Assembly (NCBI GenBank): GCA_902489185.1
Contig: CABTZC010000152.1
Coordinates: forward strand, 1 to 5,524
DNA length: 5,524 nt
Source: an uncultured Brevibacterium sp.
Lineage (GTDB): Bacteria; Actinomycetota; Actinomycetes; Actinomycetales; Brevibacteriaceae
Direction: 5' to 3'
How positions within the stretch are numbered: position 1 is the first letter of the stretch; every line of letters starts with the position of its first letter. The position numbers were made by a program, and so were the translations under genes. This document shows positions 1 to 5,524 of the stretch, one piece after another. Under the pieces are notes generated by a model. That model did not search any database. It was not told where the DNA came from and saw nothing but the letters and a program-made list of their open reading frames with translations.

Positions 1-730
1 CCGCACCGTTGATCACGCCGGCCGCATCGGAACACAGGAACAGGGCCAGGCGAGCCACTTCTTCTTCCGTCGCCAAACGCTTGACCGCCGAGTGTCCCAA
101 GAACACCTGGTCCAGCACTTCGTCTTCAGAAATGTTTCGCGTGCGCGCCTGGTCAGCGATTTGCTGTTCGACCAGTGGCGTCATGACGTAGCCGGGGTTG
201 ATTGCATTGCATGTCACGCCCTTGGGCCCGCCCTCTAACGCCGTGGTCTTGGTTAGGCCCATGAGTCCGTGTTTGGCGGCGACGTACGCGCTTTTGAACG
301 CTGAAGCGCGCAAACCGTGAACCGACGACACGTTGACGATTCGGCCCCACCCGCGCTCATACATGCCGGGTAGCACCGCTTTTGTGAGCACGAACGGGGA
401 TTCGAGCATGAGCCGGTTGATCAGGCGCCAATCGTCGAGCGGGAACTCCTCGACCGCATGGATGCGTTGAATACCCGCGTTGTTGATGAGGATGTCGGCG
501 GTGATCCGTGTGCCGTCCAGGGCGTCAGTGTCGCTGAGGTCGACTTCCCACGCCTCGCCGTCGATCGCAGCCGCTACTTCACGGGCGGCCTCGCCGTTGA
601 GGTCGGCTACCGTCACGTGTGCGCCCGCTGATGCGAGCGCGTGCGCCATGGCTTTTCCCAAGCCCGAGGCGGCTCCCGTGATGAGCGCAGATTTTCCTGT
701 CAGATCTGCGAGTGGTTGGCTAGTGGTCAT
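1..730 (-). CDS. bdhA: 3-hydroxybutyrate dehydrogenase (SDR family), 3' end cut off by window edge
   Basis: This is a short-chain dehydrogenase that would oxidise (R)-3-hydroxybutyrate to acetoacetate with NAD in the cytoplasm. The frame is open from the ATG at 730 to base 1, giving 243 codons; the family is about 255-260 residues, so only around ten residues are missing. Seen: Rossmann motif TGAASGLG at residues 18-25, acidic D43 at the end of the second strand (favours NAD over NADP), NNAG at 83-86, and catalytic S136, Y149 and K153. Q88, H138, K146 and Q190 fall, at a constant offset of six, on the substrate-binding residues I recall for the Pseudomonas fragi enzyme, and NPGYVMTPLVEQQI is typical of this subfamily. 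GAGGTG at 739-744 is a good ribosome site eight bases before the ATG. It follows the transporter gene, whose frame-restored stop overlaps this start. Another SDR role is possible but less likely given the complete ligand set. Confidence 0.9.
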   Translation of the reverse strand, partial: MTTSQPLADLTGKSALITGAASGLGKAMAHALASAGAHVTVADLNGEAAREVAAAIDGEAWEVDLSDTDALDGTRITADILINNAGIQRIHAVEEFPLDDWRLINRLMLESPFVLTKAVLPGMYERGWGRIVNVSSVHGLRASAFKSAYVAAKHGLMGLTKTTALEGGPKGVTCNAINPGYVMTPLVEQQIADQARTRNISEDEVLDQVFLGHSAVKRLATEEEVARLALFLCSDAAGVINGA

Positions 731-2077
731 CCGATTCGCACCTCGCGATTTTCTCGATCTGCAGCGTCAATTTCGGCAAAGTCGACACCTCGGGTTTCAC
801 GTGTAAACACCAGGGCCACAATGGAGATTGCGCAAGCGATCAGCAAGTAGACCGCAATCGGAACAGACGATTCAAATTCGCGCAACAGGAACGTCGCAAT
901 GATGGGGGGCGAAGGACCCCGCCACAATCGACGTCACTTGGTACCCCGTGGACACTCCGGAGTTACGCATGCGGGTGGGGAACATCTCAGCCATGATTGC
1001 GGGCTGGCCCGCGTACATCAGGGCGTGGAACAGCAAGCCGATCACCAGGGCAATGAAAATGTTGAGTGGTTGCGCCGTGTCGTACAGCGGGAAGGCGAAG
1101 AAGCCCCACGTTGCCGTCAGCACGATCCCAATGAAGTACGGAGGTTTACGGCCAAAGATGTCAGCTAGGCGCCCCACAAACGGAACACACACCGCGTGGA
1201 TCGCGTGGGCGCCCAGGAGCAAACCCAGAATTTCGTGTGACTTGATGCCCACCTGAGTGCTCAGGTATGTAATCGAGAAGGTCACCACCAGGTAATAGTG
1301 GATGTTTTCCACCAAACGCAGGCCCATAGCGCAGAACACTCCGCGAGGGTAGCGCTTGAAGACCTCGAAGAAACCGTAGGACTTGTCGTCGTGGTGGATT
1401 TCCTTCTGGGCTTCTTGGAAAATCGGGGCGTCCGATACTCGCGTGCGAATGTACCAACCGATCAGCACGATGATCGCAGAGAGCCAGAACCCGATGCGCC
1501 AACCCCATGCGACGAACTGGTCTTCAGGCAGAACTGCCGTGAGCACAAACAGGACAGCGGTGGCCAGGAGGTTACCCAGTGGCACACCCGATTGTGGCCA
1601 CGAGGACCAGAACCCGCGGCTTTCTTTAGGCGAGTGTTCCGCAACGAGGAGAACAGCTCCACCCCATTCGCCACCCACGGCGAAACCCTGAACAAAACGC
1701 AAGAGGACCAGAAGGATCGGAGCAATTGCACCAATCGCCGCGTAGGTTGGCAGACATCCCATGAGGAATGTCGAAACACCTACCAAGATGATCGACAGCT
1801 GAAGGAGCTTCTTGCGTCCGTGCTTATCACCGAAGTGCCCGAACACGATACCGCCGATAGGGCGGGCGATGAAGCCCACCGCATATGTGGCAAATGCAAG
1901 AAGAATAGGCGTGAGCGGATCGTCAGCCGGCGGGAAGAGAATCTTATTGAAGACCAGGGTCGCGGCCGAGGCGTACAAGAAGAATTCGTACCATTCGACG
2001 ACGGTACCTGCCATGGACGCCGCAACAACACGCGAAAGCGTGCTCGTGTCGGCAGTCTTTTGAGTAGGCGTGCTCAT
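727..2077 (-). CDS. MHS-family MFS transporter (metabolite:H+ symporter type), frameshifted near its 3' end
   Basis: This is a twelve-helix inner-membrane transporter of the metabolite:H+ symporter branch of the major facilitator superfamily, relatives of which carry proline, betaine, shikimate, 2-oxoglutarate and other small acids. Seen: the first-helix signature TVVEWYEFFLYASAA (25-39), loop 2-3 motif GHFGDKHGRKK (80-90), RFVQGFAVGGEWGG in helix 4 (127-140) and the second-half copy GRLADIFGRK (302-311). As given, the frame stops at 872 after 401 residues with an unrelated tail (HHCDVPVARI). Dropping one C from the run at 904-909 continues into a normal helix 11, helix 12 (VPIAVYLLIACAISIVALVF) and charged tail, ending at 727 with 449 residues, the usual family length. 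The ATG at 2077 has GGAG at 2083-2086, five bases upstream. It is probably co-transcribed with the downstream hydroxybutyrate dehydrogenase, so a hydroxy- or ketoacid substrate is inferred. Family call sure; substrate unsure; the frameshift may be real or a sequencing error. Confidence 0.88.
739..744 (-). promoter_or_regulatory. Ribosome binding site of the 3-hydroxybutyrate dehydrogenase gene
   Basis: GAGGTG in the sense direction lies eight bases before the ATG at 730 and inside the last codons of the frame-restored transporter. It fixes the dehydrogenase start, since no other in-frame ATG lies near it, and it would allow initiation that is independent of or coupled to transporter translation. 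Confidence 0.65.
904..909 (-). other. Frameshift site in a homopolymer within the transporter gene
   Basis: A run of six G on the plus strand (six C in the sense direction) sits at codons 390-392 of the transporter. With six bases the reading frame runs GCC CCC CAT CAT TGC and stops at 872. With five it runs GCC CCC ATC ATT GCG, giving the family-like APIIATFLL and an open frame to 727. A one-base gain in the run therefore explains the broken tail completely. Homopolymer miscalls are common, but slippage mutation is equally compatible with the sequence. Confidence 0.85.
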
Positions 2078-2082
2078 TGAAA

Positions 2083-2086
2083 CTCC
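2083..2086 (-). promoter_or_regulatory. Ribosome binding site of the transporter gene
   Basis: GGAG in the sense direction, five bases before the ATG at 2077. The position is slightly close but acceptable, and the encoded N-terminus (short hydrophilic stretch, then the helix 1 EWY signature) fits this start. Confidence 0.55.
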
Positions 2087-2130
2087 ATCACGTCATTGTG
2101 CACACGCACATGTTTATACAGCTGCACATA

Positions 2131-2160
2131 AAGCTAACCCCACCGGCTATGTGATGTCAG
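2131..2160 (-). promoter_or_regulatory. Candidate promoter of the transporter-dehydrogenase unit
   Basis: In the sense direction, CTGACA (2155-2160) resembles a -35 box and TAGCTT (2131-2136) fits the loose actinobacterial TAnnnT form of the -10 box, with an 18-base spacer. This would start transcription around 2124 and leave a leader of roughly 45 bases before the ATG at 2077. The match is moderate, and other A/T-rich hexamers such as TATAAA nearer the gene could serve instead. An independent promoter is expected here because the 136-base gap is the largest between transporter and CopD-CtaG genes. Confidence 0.33.
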
Positions 2161-2186
2161 CAACCTCGGGCACTACTAATTCGCAG

Positions 2187-2198
2187 AGCACATGTGCT
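2187..2198. repeat. Perfect 12-base palindrome, possible operator
   Basis: AGCACATGTGCT reads the same on both strands and lies just after the stop of the CopD-CtaG gene and about 27 bases upstream of the candidate -35 of the transporter promoter. Its core GCACATGT recurs at 2106-2113, and an 8-base palindrome TGTGCACA lies at 2097-2104. It has no loop-sized centre and no following T-run, so it is a poor terminator; a protein-binding site is the more natural reading, but no regulator family is recognised. Confidence 0.3.
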
Positions 2199-2213
2199 TT
2201 AATGCGCGACAGC

Positions 2214-4334
2214 CTACTTCCTCTGCGCTTTATTCAGGCGTTCGAGCATTTCGTTGTACGCACGAAGTTCCGCGTCACCAGTGCGGTCTTCCGACCTGTC
2301 CCGTCGCTTAGCTTCACGCTCAGACTGCTGGTTCCAATGAACTGCGGCAATGATTGCCATGAGCAACGTTGGAAGCTCGCCGATTCCCCACGCGATTCCA
2401 CCACCAAGCTGTTGGTCCTCAATCGCAGAAATCCACTCTTGCCCCATGTTGCCAAACCAATCGCCTTCAATGAGTACCGTGGCACCCATAATGGAGATCC
2501 CAAAGAACGCGTGAAACGCCATGGTGATAAGCAGAATGAGGAATGAGATCGCCGGCGGATACCGCTTCGTTCCAGGGTCAATTCCCACCAGAGCAGCGGC
2601 AAACAAGTACCCAGCCACCAGAAAGTGGACAATCATGATTTCGTGGCCCACGTGCGTTTTGAGAGCCGGCCACATGAGGCCACCCCAGTAAAACACCACC
2701 AACGAGCCCGCGAAGTTAATCGACGCGACAATCGGGTGCGCCCAAAACTTCAGATAGCGCGAGTGGATGAGAAGCAAGATCCACTCGCGGAAACCTCGGG
2801 ACCCATCTTGCCGAGTAGGAGCCGCCCGCATGAGGAGGGTGATTGGTGCCCCCAAAACCATCGGCAGAGGCACCACCATAACCAAGAGCATGTGCTGGAT
2901 CATGTGTCCGGAGAAAAGCACACGTCCGTACACCACCGGGCCACCGCACGTGACGTACACCAACAGCGCCATACCGGTAATCCACCAAATCACTCGCGTG
3001 ACAGGCCATTCGCCGCCCTTTTTGCGGACGGCGAGGTAGCCGCGAATGTACAGGTACGAGGTGCCGACCGCCACTACTAGCCACAGCGGGTCCCACAGCC
3101 ATTGGGTCACGTAGTTGGCAAAAGTCGGTTCGGGCGGAAGTGGTTCGTAGGACAGAATTTCGGCAGGTGTGGGAGTTGGAGGCGGCTCCTGAGGAATAGG
3201 GGGTTGCGAACGCGCAAGCGCAATCCCGGCCCCCAGCGTTGCTGCCAAAAGTGCCGTTTCAACCAAGAGGAGCCGCCAGAACTCCACCCGCGCAGTCACC
3301 TGATCAGCTGTTGGTTGAGCGCCACGCTTAGCTCGAAACTGTGCACGGGTCTTGAGCAACTCGCCTAAACGCCCGATCACAAACTTGCGGTGCCACAGAC
3401 CAATAACCGCGACAGCAAGAGTAGCGACCGTCTTAGCAATAATGAGCATGCCGTACGGCGTTTGCCAGTCGTGCAAAGAGCGTACGCGCAAAACTGCGTT
3501 CATAAAGCCAGAGAAACCCACCACCAAAACGGCCGCCAGCGCCAGTTGCGAGTAGCGCTCAACGATGTTGCGCAGATCGGCCCGGTGAATCAAACGGGGC
3601 GCCAGAAGCGCTAGCACCAGGATTCCACCCACCCACATAATGACCGCGAGCAGGTGAAGCCCCAAACTGTTGACGGCCTGTGTGTGCCCGGACGCTCCAA
3701 CCGTGTGTCCCATGAGCGCCAAAGGGATGAGGGGGAACAGTGAAAACGCGGTTGCCCATGCAACGCCCGCAAAACTTCGCACCGCAAAAATCACGGTGGA
3801 TGTGAAAGCCGTGGCAAGAATGATGGTGAGCCATAGGCGCCCCGAATCCACCTGGGTCACGTACTGGCCCAGCTGTGCCGAAAAGTTGCCCGAATACGCC
3901 TGCCCACCGGCGGTTGACACATAGGTGAGTACGAGCACGGCGACACCGGCTAAGGTCCACACGACAGATGCCACCTGGGCGATCTGCACAGACCCCAGCC
4001 ATGCCGGGTCGAGGTCTTCTTCACGTGTCGCACTTTTCTTGCGATCTCGTGGCACGGAATCTGTGCGAGGAAACACCATGGAGGCCATGATGAGGCTTGC
4101 CACAGTGAGGGTCATCGCTGAGTTAAAGACGAATTTAGCAATCGGCAAACCAAGCCTGGCTAGTGGTCCGGCGTCACCGATGAGCGTGGGTGCCCACGCC
4201 CCGGTGAGGACCATTGCTGCTGCCCCACCCAGAAGTCCGAACACCACGTAAATGGGCATCACCCATGTGCGCACGCCCCTTCCCGAGGTGGTCGCGGTGG
4301 TTTTCGTGTCAGTGCGAGTCGTCAGAGTTGTCAT
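2214..4334 (-). CDS. CopD-CtaG fusion: copper-domain / cytochrome c oxidase (caa3-type) assembly membrane protein
   Basis: This is a 706-residue polytopic membrane protein predicted to act in copper transfer and in assembly of the copper centres of cytochrome c oxidase. Seen: a threonine-rich N-terminus (10 T in the first 16), then many hydrophobic helices (first around 26-48). A CopD-like part spans about 165-330, with MGH at 208-210 and LHLLAVIMWVGG at 226-237. A proline-rich linker follows at 377-403, then a CtaG part (about 405-665) with candidate metal-binding histidines in SGHMIQHMLL (H477, H481), H570 and AFHAFFG (H608). The tail (671-706) is charged and probably cytoplasmic. The length matches the two-domain form known in actinobacteria; CopD or CtaG alone are about half as long. 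The ATG at 4334 has no clear Shine-Dalgarno; the gene starts 49 bases after the hydrolase stop, so co-transcription is plausible. Family call firm; exact partner oxidase not shown, as no oxidase genes are visible. Confidence 0.88.
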   Translation of the reverse strand: MTTLTTRTDTKTTATTSGRGVRTWVMPIYVVFGLLGGAAAMVLTGAWAPTLIGDAGPLARLGLPIAKFVFNSAMTLTVASLIMASMVFPRTDSVPRDRKKSATREEDLDPAWLGSVQIAQVASVVWTLAGVAVLVLTYVSTAGGQAYSGNFSAQLGQYVTQVDSGRLWLTIILATAFTSTVIFAVRSFAGVAWATAFSLFPLIPLALMGHTVGASGHTQAVNSLGLHLLAVIMWVGGILVLALLAPRLIHRADLRNIVERYSQLALAAVLVVGFSGFMNAVLRVRSLHDWQTPYGMLIIAKTVATLAVAVIGLWHRKFVIGRLGELLKTRAQFRAKRGAQPTADQVTARVEFWRLLLVETALLAATLGAGIALARSQPPIPQEPPPTPTPAEILSYEPLPPEPTFANYVTQWLWDPLWLVVAVGTSYLYIRGYLAVRKKGGEWPVTRVIWWITGMALLVYVTCGGPVVYGRVLFSGHMIQHMLLVMVVPLPMVLGAPITLLMRAAPTRQDGSRGFREWILLLIHSRYLKFWAHPIVASINFAGSLVVFYWGGLMWPALKTHVGHEIMIVHFLVAGYLFAAALVGIDPGTKRYPPAISFLILLITMAFHAFFGISIMGATVLIEGDWFGNMGQEWISAIEDQQLGGGIAWGIGELPTLLMAIIAAVHWNQQSEREAKRRDRSEDRTGDAELRAYNEMLERLNKAQRK

Positions 4335-4383
4335 TCAGTGTGTGCTGTCGTGAGTGAGGTGCGGGTTCGGGACGGACAGGATG

Positions 4384-5250
4384 TCAGTTCAACGTGTAGT
4401 TCAGGCGGCGGTCGTCCAGGGCGGGGAAACGTTCACGGCGGGTTGCAGTCGCATTGGGATCAATCGTTGCAGTGATGATCGTCTGCGCTTCGCCTGCTTC
4501 TGCAAGTGGAAGGCCGGCTGCGTCTAGAATCACCGAATGCCCGCCCATTTGCGTGCCACCGTGGTATCCAGCGGTGTTCACTGCGACGATAGGGAACAGG
4601 TTCTCAATGGCGCGGGCACGCAAGAGTGCGGACCATTCTCGCACACGGGGCGCTGGCCATGCCGCCGGGATAATGAGGCCCTCCGCGCCTTGTGCGACCA
4701 TCTGTCGGAACAGTTCTGGGAACCGCAGGTCGTAGCACGTGGCAAGTGCGAATCTGGTTTCCCGGCCGTCGATGTTGAGCGTGGGAATCACGATTTCGGT
4801 CCCGGGTTGCAAGAGTTTAGGTTCCCCGGACCCAAAACCGAACCGGTGGATCTTACGGTATGTTGCTTCGATCTCTCCGTCAGGGTTAAGGAGGACCGAG
4901 GTGTTCCACAGCCCGCGTTCGTCGTCGGGAAGTACCGGAAGGGCTTTGACGTCATAGTTGGCGTCCTTGAGCCTGCCAAGCGCATCAGGGCTCGCTTCAA
5001 TAATGGACCCGGCGTGTACATATGCGCCCACTGAACGCGCCGCGTGCGCGATCCGTTCAATCACTGGGCCATCAACAGCTTGGGCTGCCTTCCCCCACTT
5101 GGTGTAATCAAACCCTGTGGGCGCCCACAGTTCCGGAAGAACAATAAGGTCGGCTTCACGTTGAGATTCCACCGCGTGGGCGGCACGCACGACACGATCC
5201 TCGAGGCTTTCACTGTCCGAATAACCGAGCTGAATAGCAGATACACGCAT
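4384..5250 (-). CDS. Carbon-nitrogen hydrolase (nitrilase superfamily amidohydrolase)
   Basis: A soluble enzyme of the nitrilase superfamily, which hydrolyses non-peptide C-N bonds, usually an amide to acid plus ammonia. From the ATG at 5250 it has 288 residues, the usual size. The Glu-Lys-Cys triad is visible: E40 in VLPELW, K133 in YRKIHRFG and C172 in TCYDLRFPELF; E142 in GSGEP probably matches the second conserved glutamate. The CYDLRFPE block resembles the Nit/omega-amidase-like branch, but substrate cannot be read from sequence. Residues about 86-113 form a longer than usual loop before the WNTSV strand. The frame stays open to an ATG at 5349, but those 33 extra residues lie outside the fold and overlap the HU terminator, so the MRVSAIQLG start is preferred. 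No Shine-Dalgarno precedes it; a TATCCT box seven bases upstream suggests a leaderless message. Confidence 0.87.
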   Translation of the reverse strand: MRVSAIQLGYSDSESLEDRVVRAAHAVESQREADLIVLPELWAPTGFDYTKWGKAAQAVDGPVIERIAHAARSVGAYVHAGSIIEASPDALGRLKDANYDVKALPVLPDDERGLWNTSVLLNPDGEIEATYRKIHRFGFGSGEPKLLQPGTEIVIPTLNIDGRETRFALATCYDLRFPELFRQMVAQGAEGLIIPAAWPAPRVREWSALLRARAIENLFPIVAVNTAGYHGGTQMGGHSVILDAAGLPLAEAGEAQTIITATIDPNATATRRERFPALDDRRLNYTLN

Positions 5251-5257
5251 ACGCTTT

Positions 5258-5263
5258 AGGATA
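5258..5263 (-). promoter_or_regulatory. Candidate -10 box for a leaderless hydrolase transcript
   Basis: TATCCT in the sense direction ends seven bases before the ATG at 5250, so transcription would begin at or next to the A of the start codon. That fits the lack of a Shine-Dalgarno sequence and the terminator just upstream, which requires a fresh promoter in this gap. No good -35 hexamer is seen at 16-18 bases, so the call is tentative. Confidence 0.35.
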
Positions 5264-5329
5264 CCGTGCCCAGTTTTCACAGAGCCAGATGGTGCGGTCT
5301 CCCCGCCAGCAACCACCTCGGGCGGAAAC

Positions 5330-5364
5330 AAAAAGTTGCTCCCCACCAAACGGCGGGGAGCAAC
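5330..5364 (-). terminator. Intrinsic terminator of the HU gene
   Basis: In the sense direction a perfect 10-base stem (GTTGCTCCCC at 5355-5364 pairing with GGGGAGCAAC at 5335-5344) encloses a 10-base loop and is followed directly by TTTTT (5330-5334), then GTTT. It lies 28 bases after the HU stop codon. The T-run is only on the minus-strand side, so it acts on HU transcription and separates HU from the hydrolase. Confidence 0.88.
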
Positions 5365-5392
5365 TCAACACAAAACCGTGGAGGTTTACATA

Positions 5393-5524
5393 TCAGGGCT
5401 TGCCAGCAGCAGCCTTGAGCTTGGAACCAGCCGACAGCTTAACCGAGTAGCCAGCTGCGATCTGGATTTCTTCACCGGTCTGTGGGTTACGACCCTTGCG
5501 AGCTGCACGTTCGGTGCGCTCAAC
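5393..5524 (-). CDS. hup: HU-family DNA-binding protein, C-terminal part (5' end beyond window)
   Basis: The last 43 codons and TGA stop of a histone-like HU protein, a small dimeric nucleoid protein that bends DNA. Seen: ERAARKGRNPQTGEEIQIAA, where RNP with its conserved proline marks the tip of the DNA-gripping beta arm, followed by YSVKLSAGSKLKAAAGKP, the closing strand and helix. HU proteins are about 90-95 residues, so roughly the C-terminal half is here. It ends soon after the core and lacks the long lysine/alanine-rich tail found in mycobacterial HupB, so it is the short form. A strong terminator follows, making it the last gene of its transcript. Confidence 0.93.
   Translation of the reverse strand, partial: VERTERAARKGRNPQTGEEIQIAAGYSVKLSAGSKLKAAAGKP

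Noticed and set aside
153..350. A 65-codon minus-strand frame inside the dehydrogenase gene
   Set aside because: It is out of frame with the dehydrogenase, whose catalytic motifs cover the same bases; the composition is arginine-rich and featureless.
1298..2080. A 260-codon open frame on the plus strand
   Set aside because: It lies wholly antisense to the transporter, is rich in R, E and polar residues with no recognisable fold, and arises from the codon bias of the real gene on the other strand.
2150..2154. TGTGA as a CRP/GlxR-type binding site before the transporter
   Set aside because: Only one half-site is present; the matching TCACA at the correct spacing is absent.
2187..2198. The palindrome as a terminator for the CopD-CtaG gene
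   Set aside because: The arms can form only about four pairs around a four-base loop and no T-run follows in the direction of transcription.
3559..4002. A 147-codon minus-strand frame within the CopD-CtaG gene
   Set aside because: It is a shifted-frame shadow: the overlapping 706-residue frame has helices and motifs of a known family, while this one is rich in G, R, H and C with no motif.
5251..5349. An upstream start for the hydrolase at 5349
   Set aside because: The added residues have no family counterpart and their codons overlap the HU terminator stem; the start at 5250 gives the usual N-terminal strand immediately.

Overview
The window looks like chromosomal DNA from a high-GC Gram-positive bacterium (Actinomycetota). 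The main reasons are a single long protein that joins a CopD-like copper domain to a CtaG/caa3 oxidase assembly domain, an HU protein whose tail resembles the short actinobacterial form, and candidate transcripts with little or no Shine-Dalgarno sequence. This placement rests on remembered family patterns, not on a database search. All five genes lie on the minus strand. No RNA gene, CRISPR array, insertion sequence or plus-strand gene could be supported, and no gene-free stretch exceeds about 140 bases.

Reading in the direction of transcription (right to left): the window opens with the C-terminal 43 codons of an HU-family DNA-binding protein (5393-5524), closed by a strong intrinsic terminator (5330-5364). 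Next is a carbon-nitrogen (nitrilase superfamily) hydrolase, most likely starting at 5250 and ending at 4384. After 49 bases comes a 706-residue polytopic membrane protein, the CopD-CtaG fusion (2214-4334), probably involved in copper handling for cytochrome c oxidase assembly. It may be read from the same transcript as the hydrolase.

A 136-base intergenic region (2078-2213) holds a plausible promoter and two small palindromes. It precedes a two-gene unit: an MHS-family major facilitator transporter (727-2077) and a 3-hydroxybutyrate dehydrogenase (730 leftward, running off the window at base 1). The dehydrogenase keeps every catalytic and ligand-binding residue expected for the family within the visible part. 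The pairing suggests uptake and oxidation of 3-hydroxybutyrate or a related small acid, although the transporter's substrate is an inference.

The most notable point is a one-base frameshift in a run of six C (sense strand; G on the plus strand, 904-909) near the 3' end of the transporter. As given, the protein ends at 872 with 401 residues and a scrambled tail. Removing one base restores a 449-residue protein with its last membrane helix, and its TGA stop then overlaps the dehydrogenase ATG in a four-base ATGA. I see no convincing sign of a wholly undescribed system; the window is mostly housekeeping and carbon metabolism.
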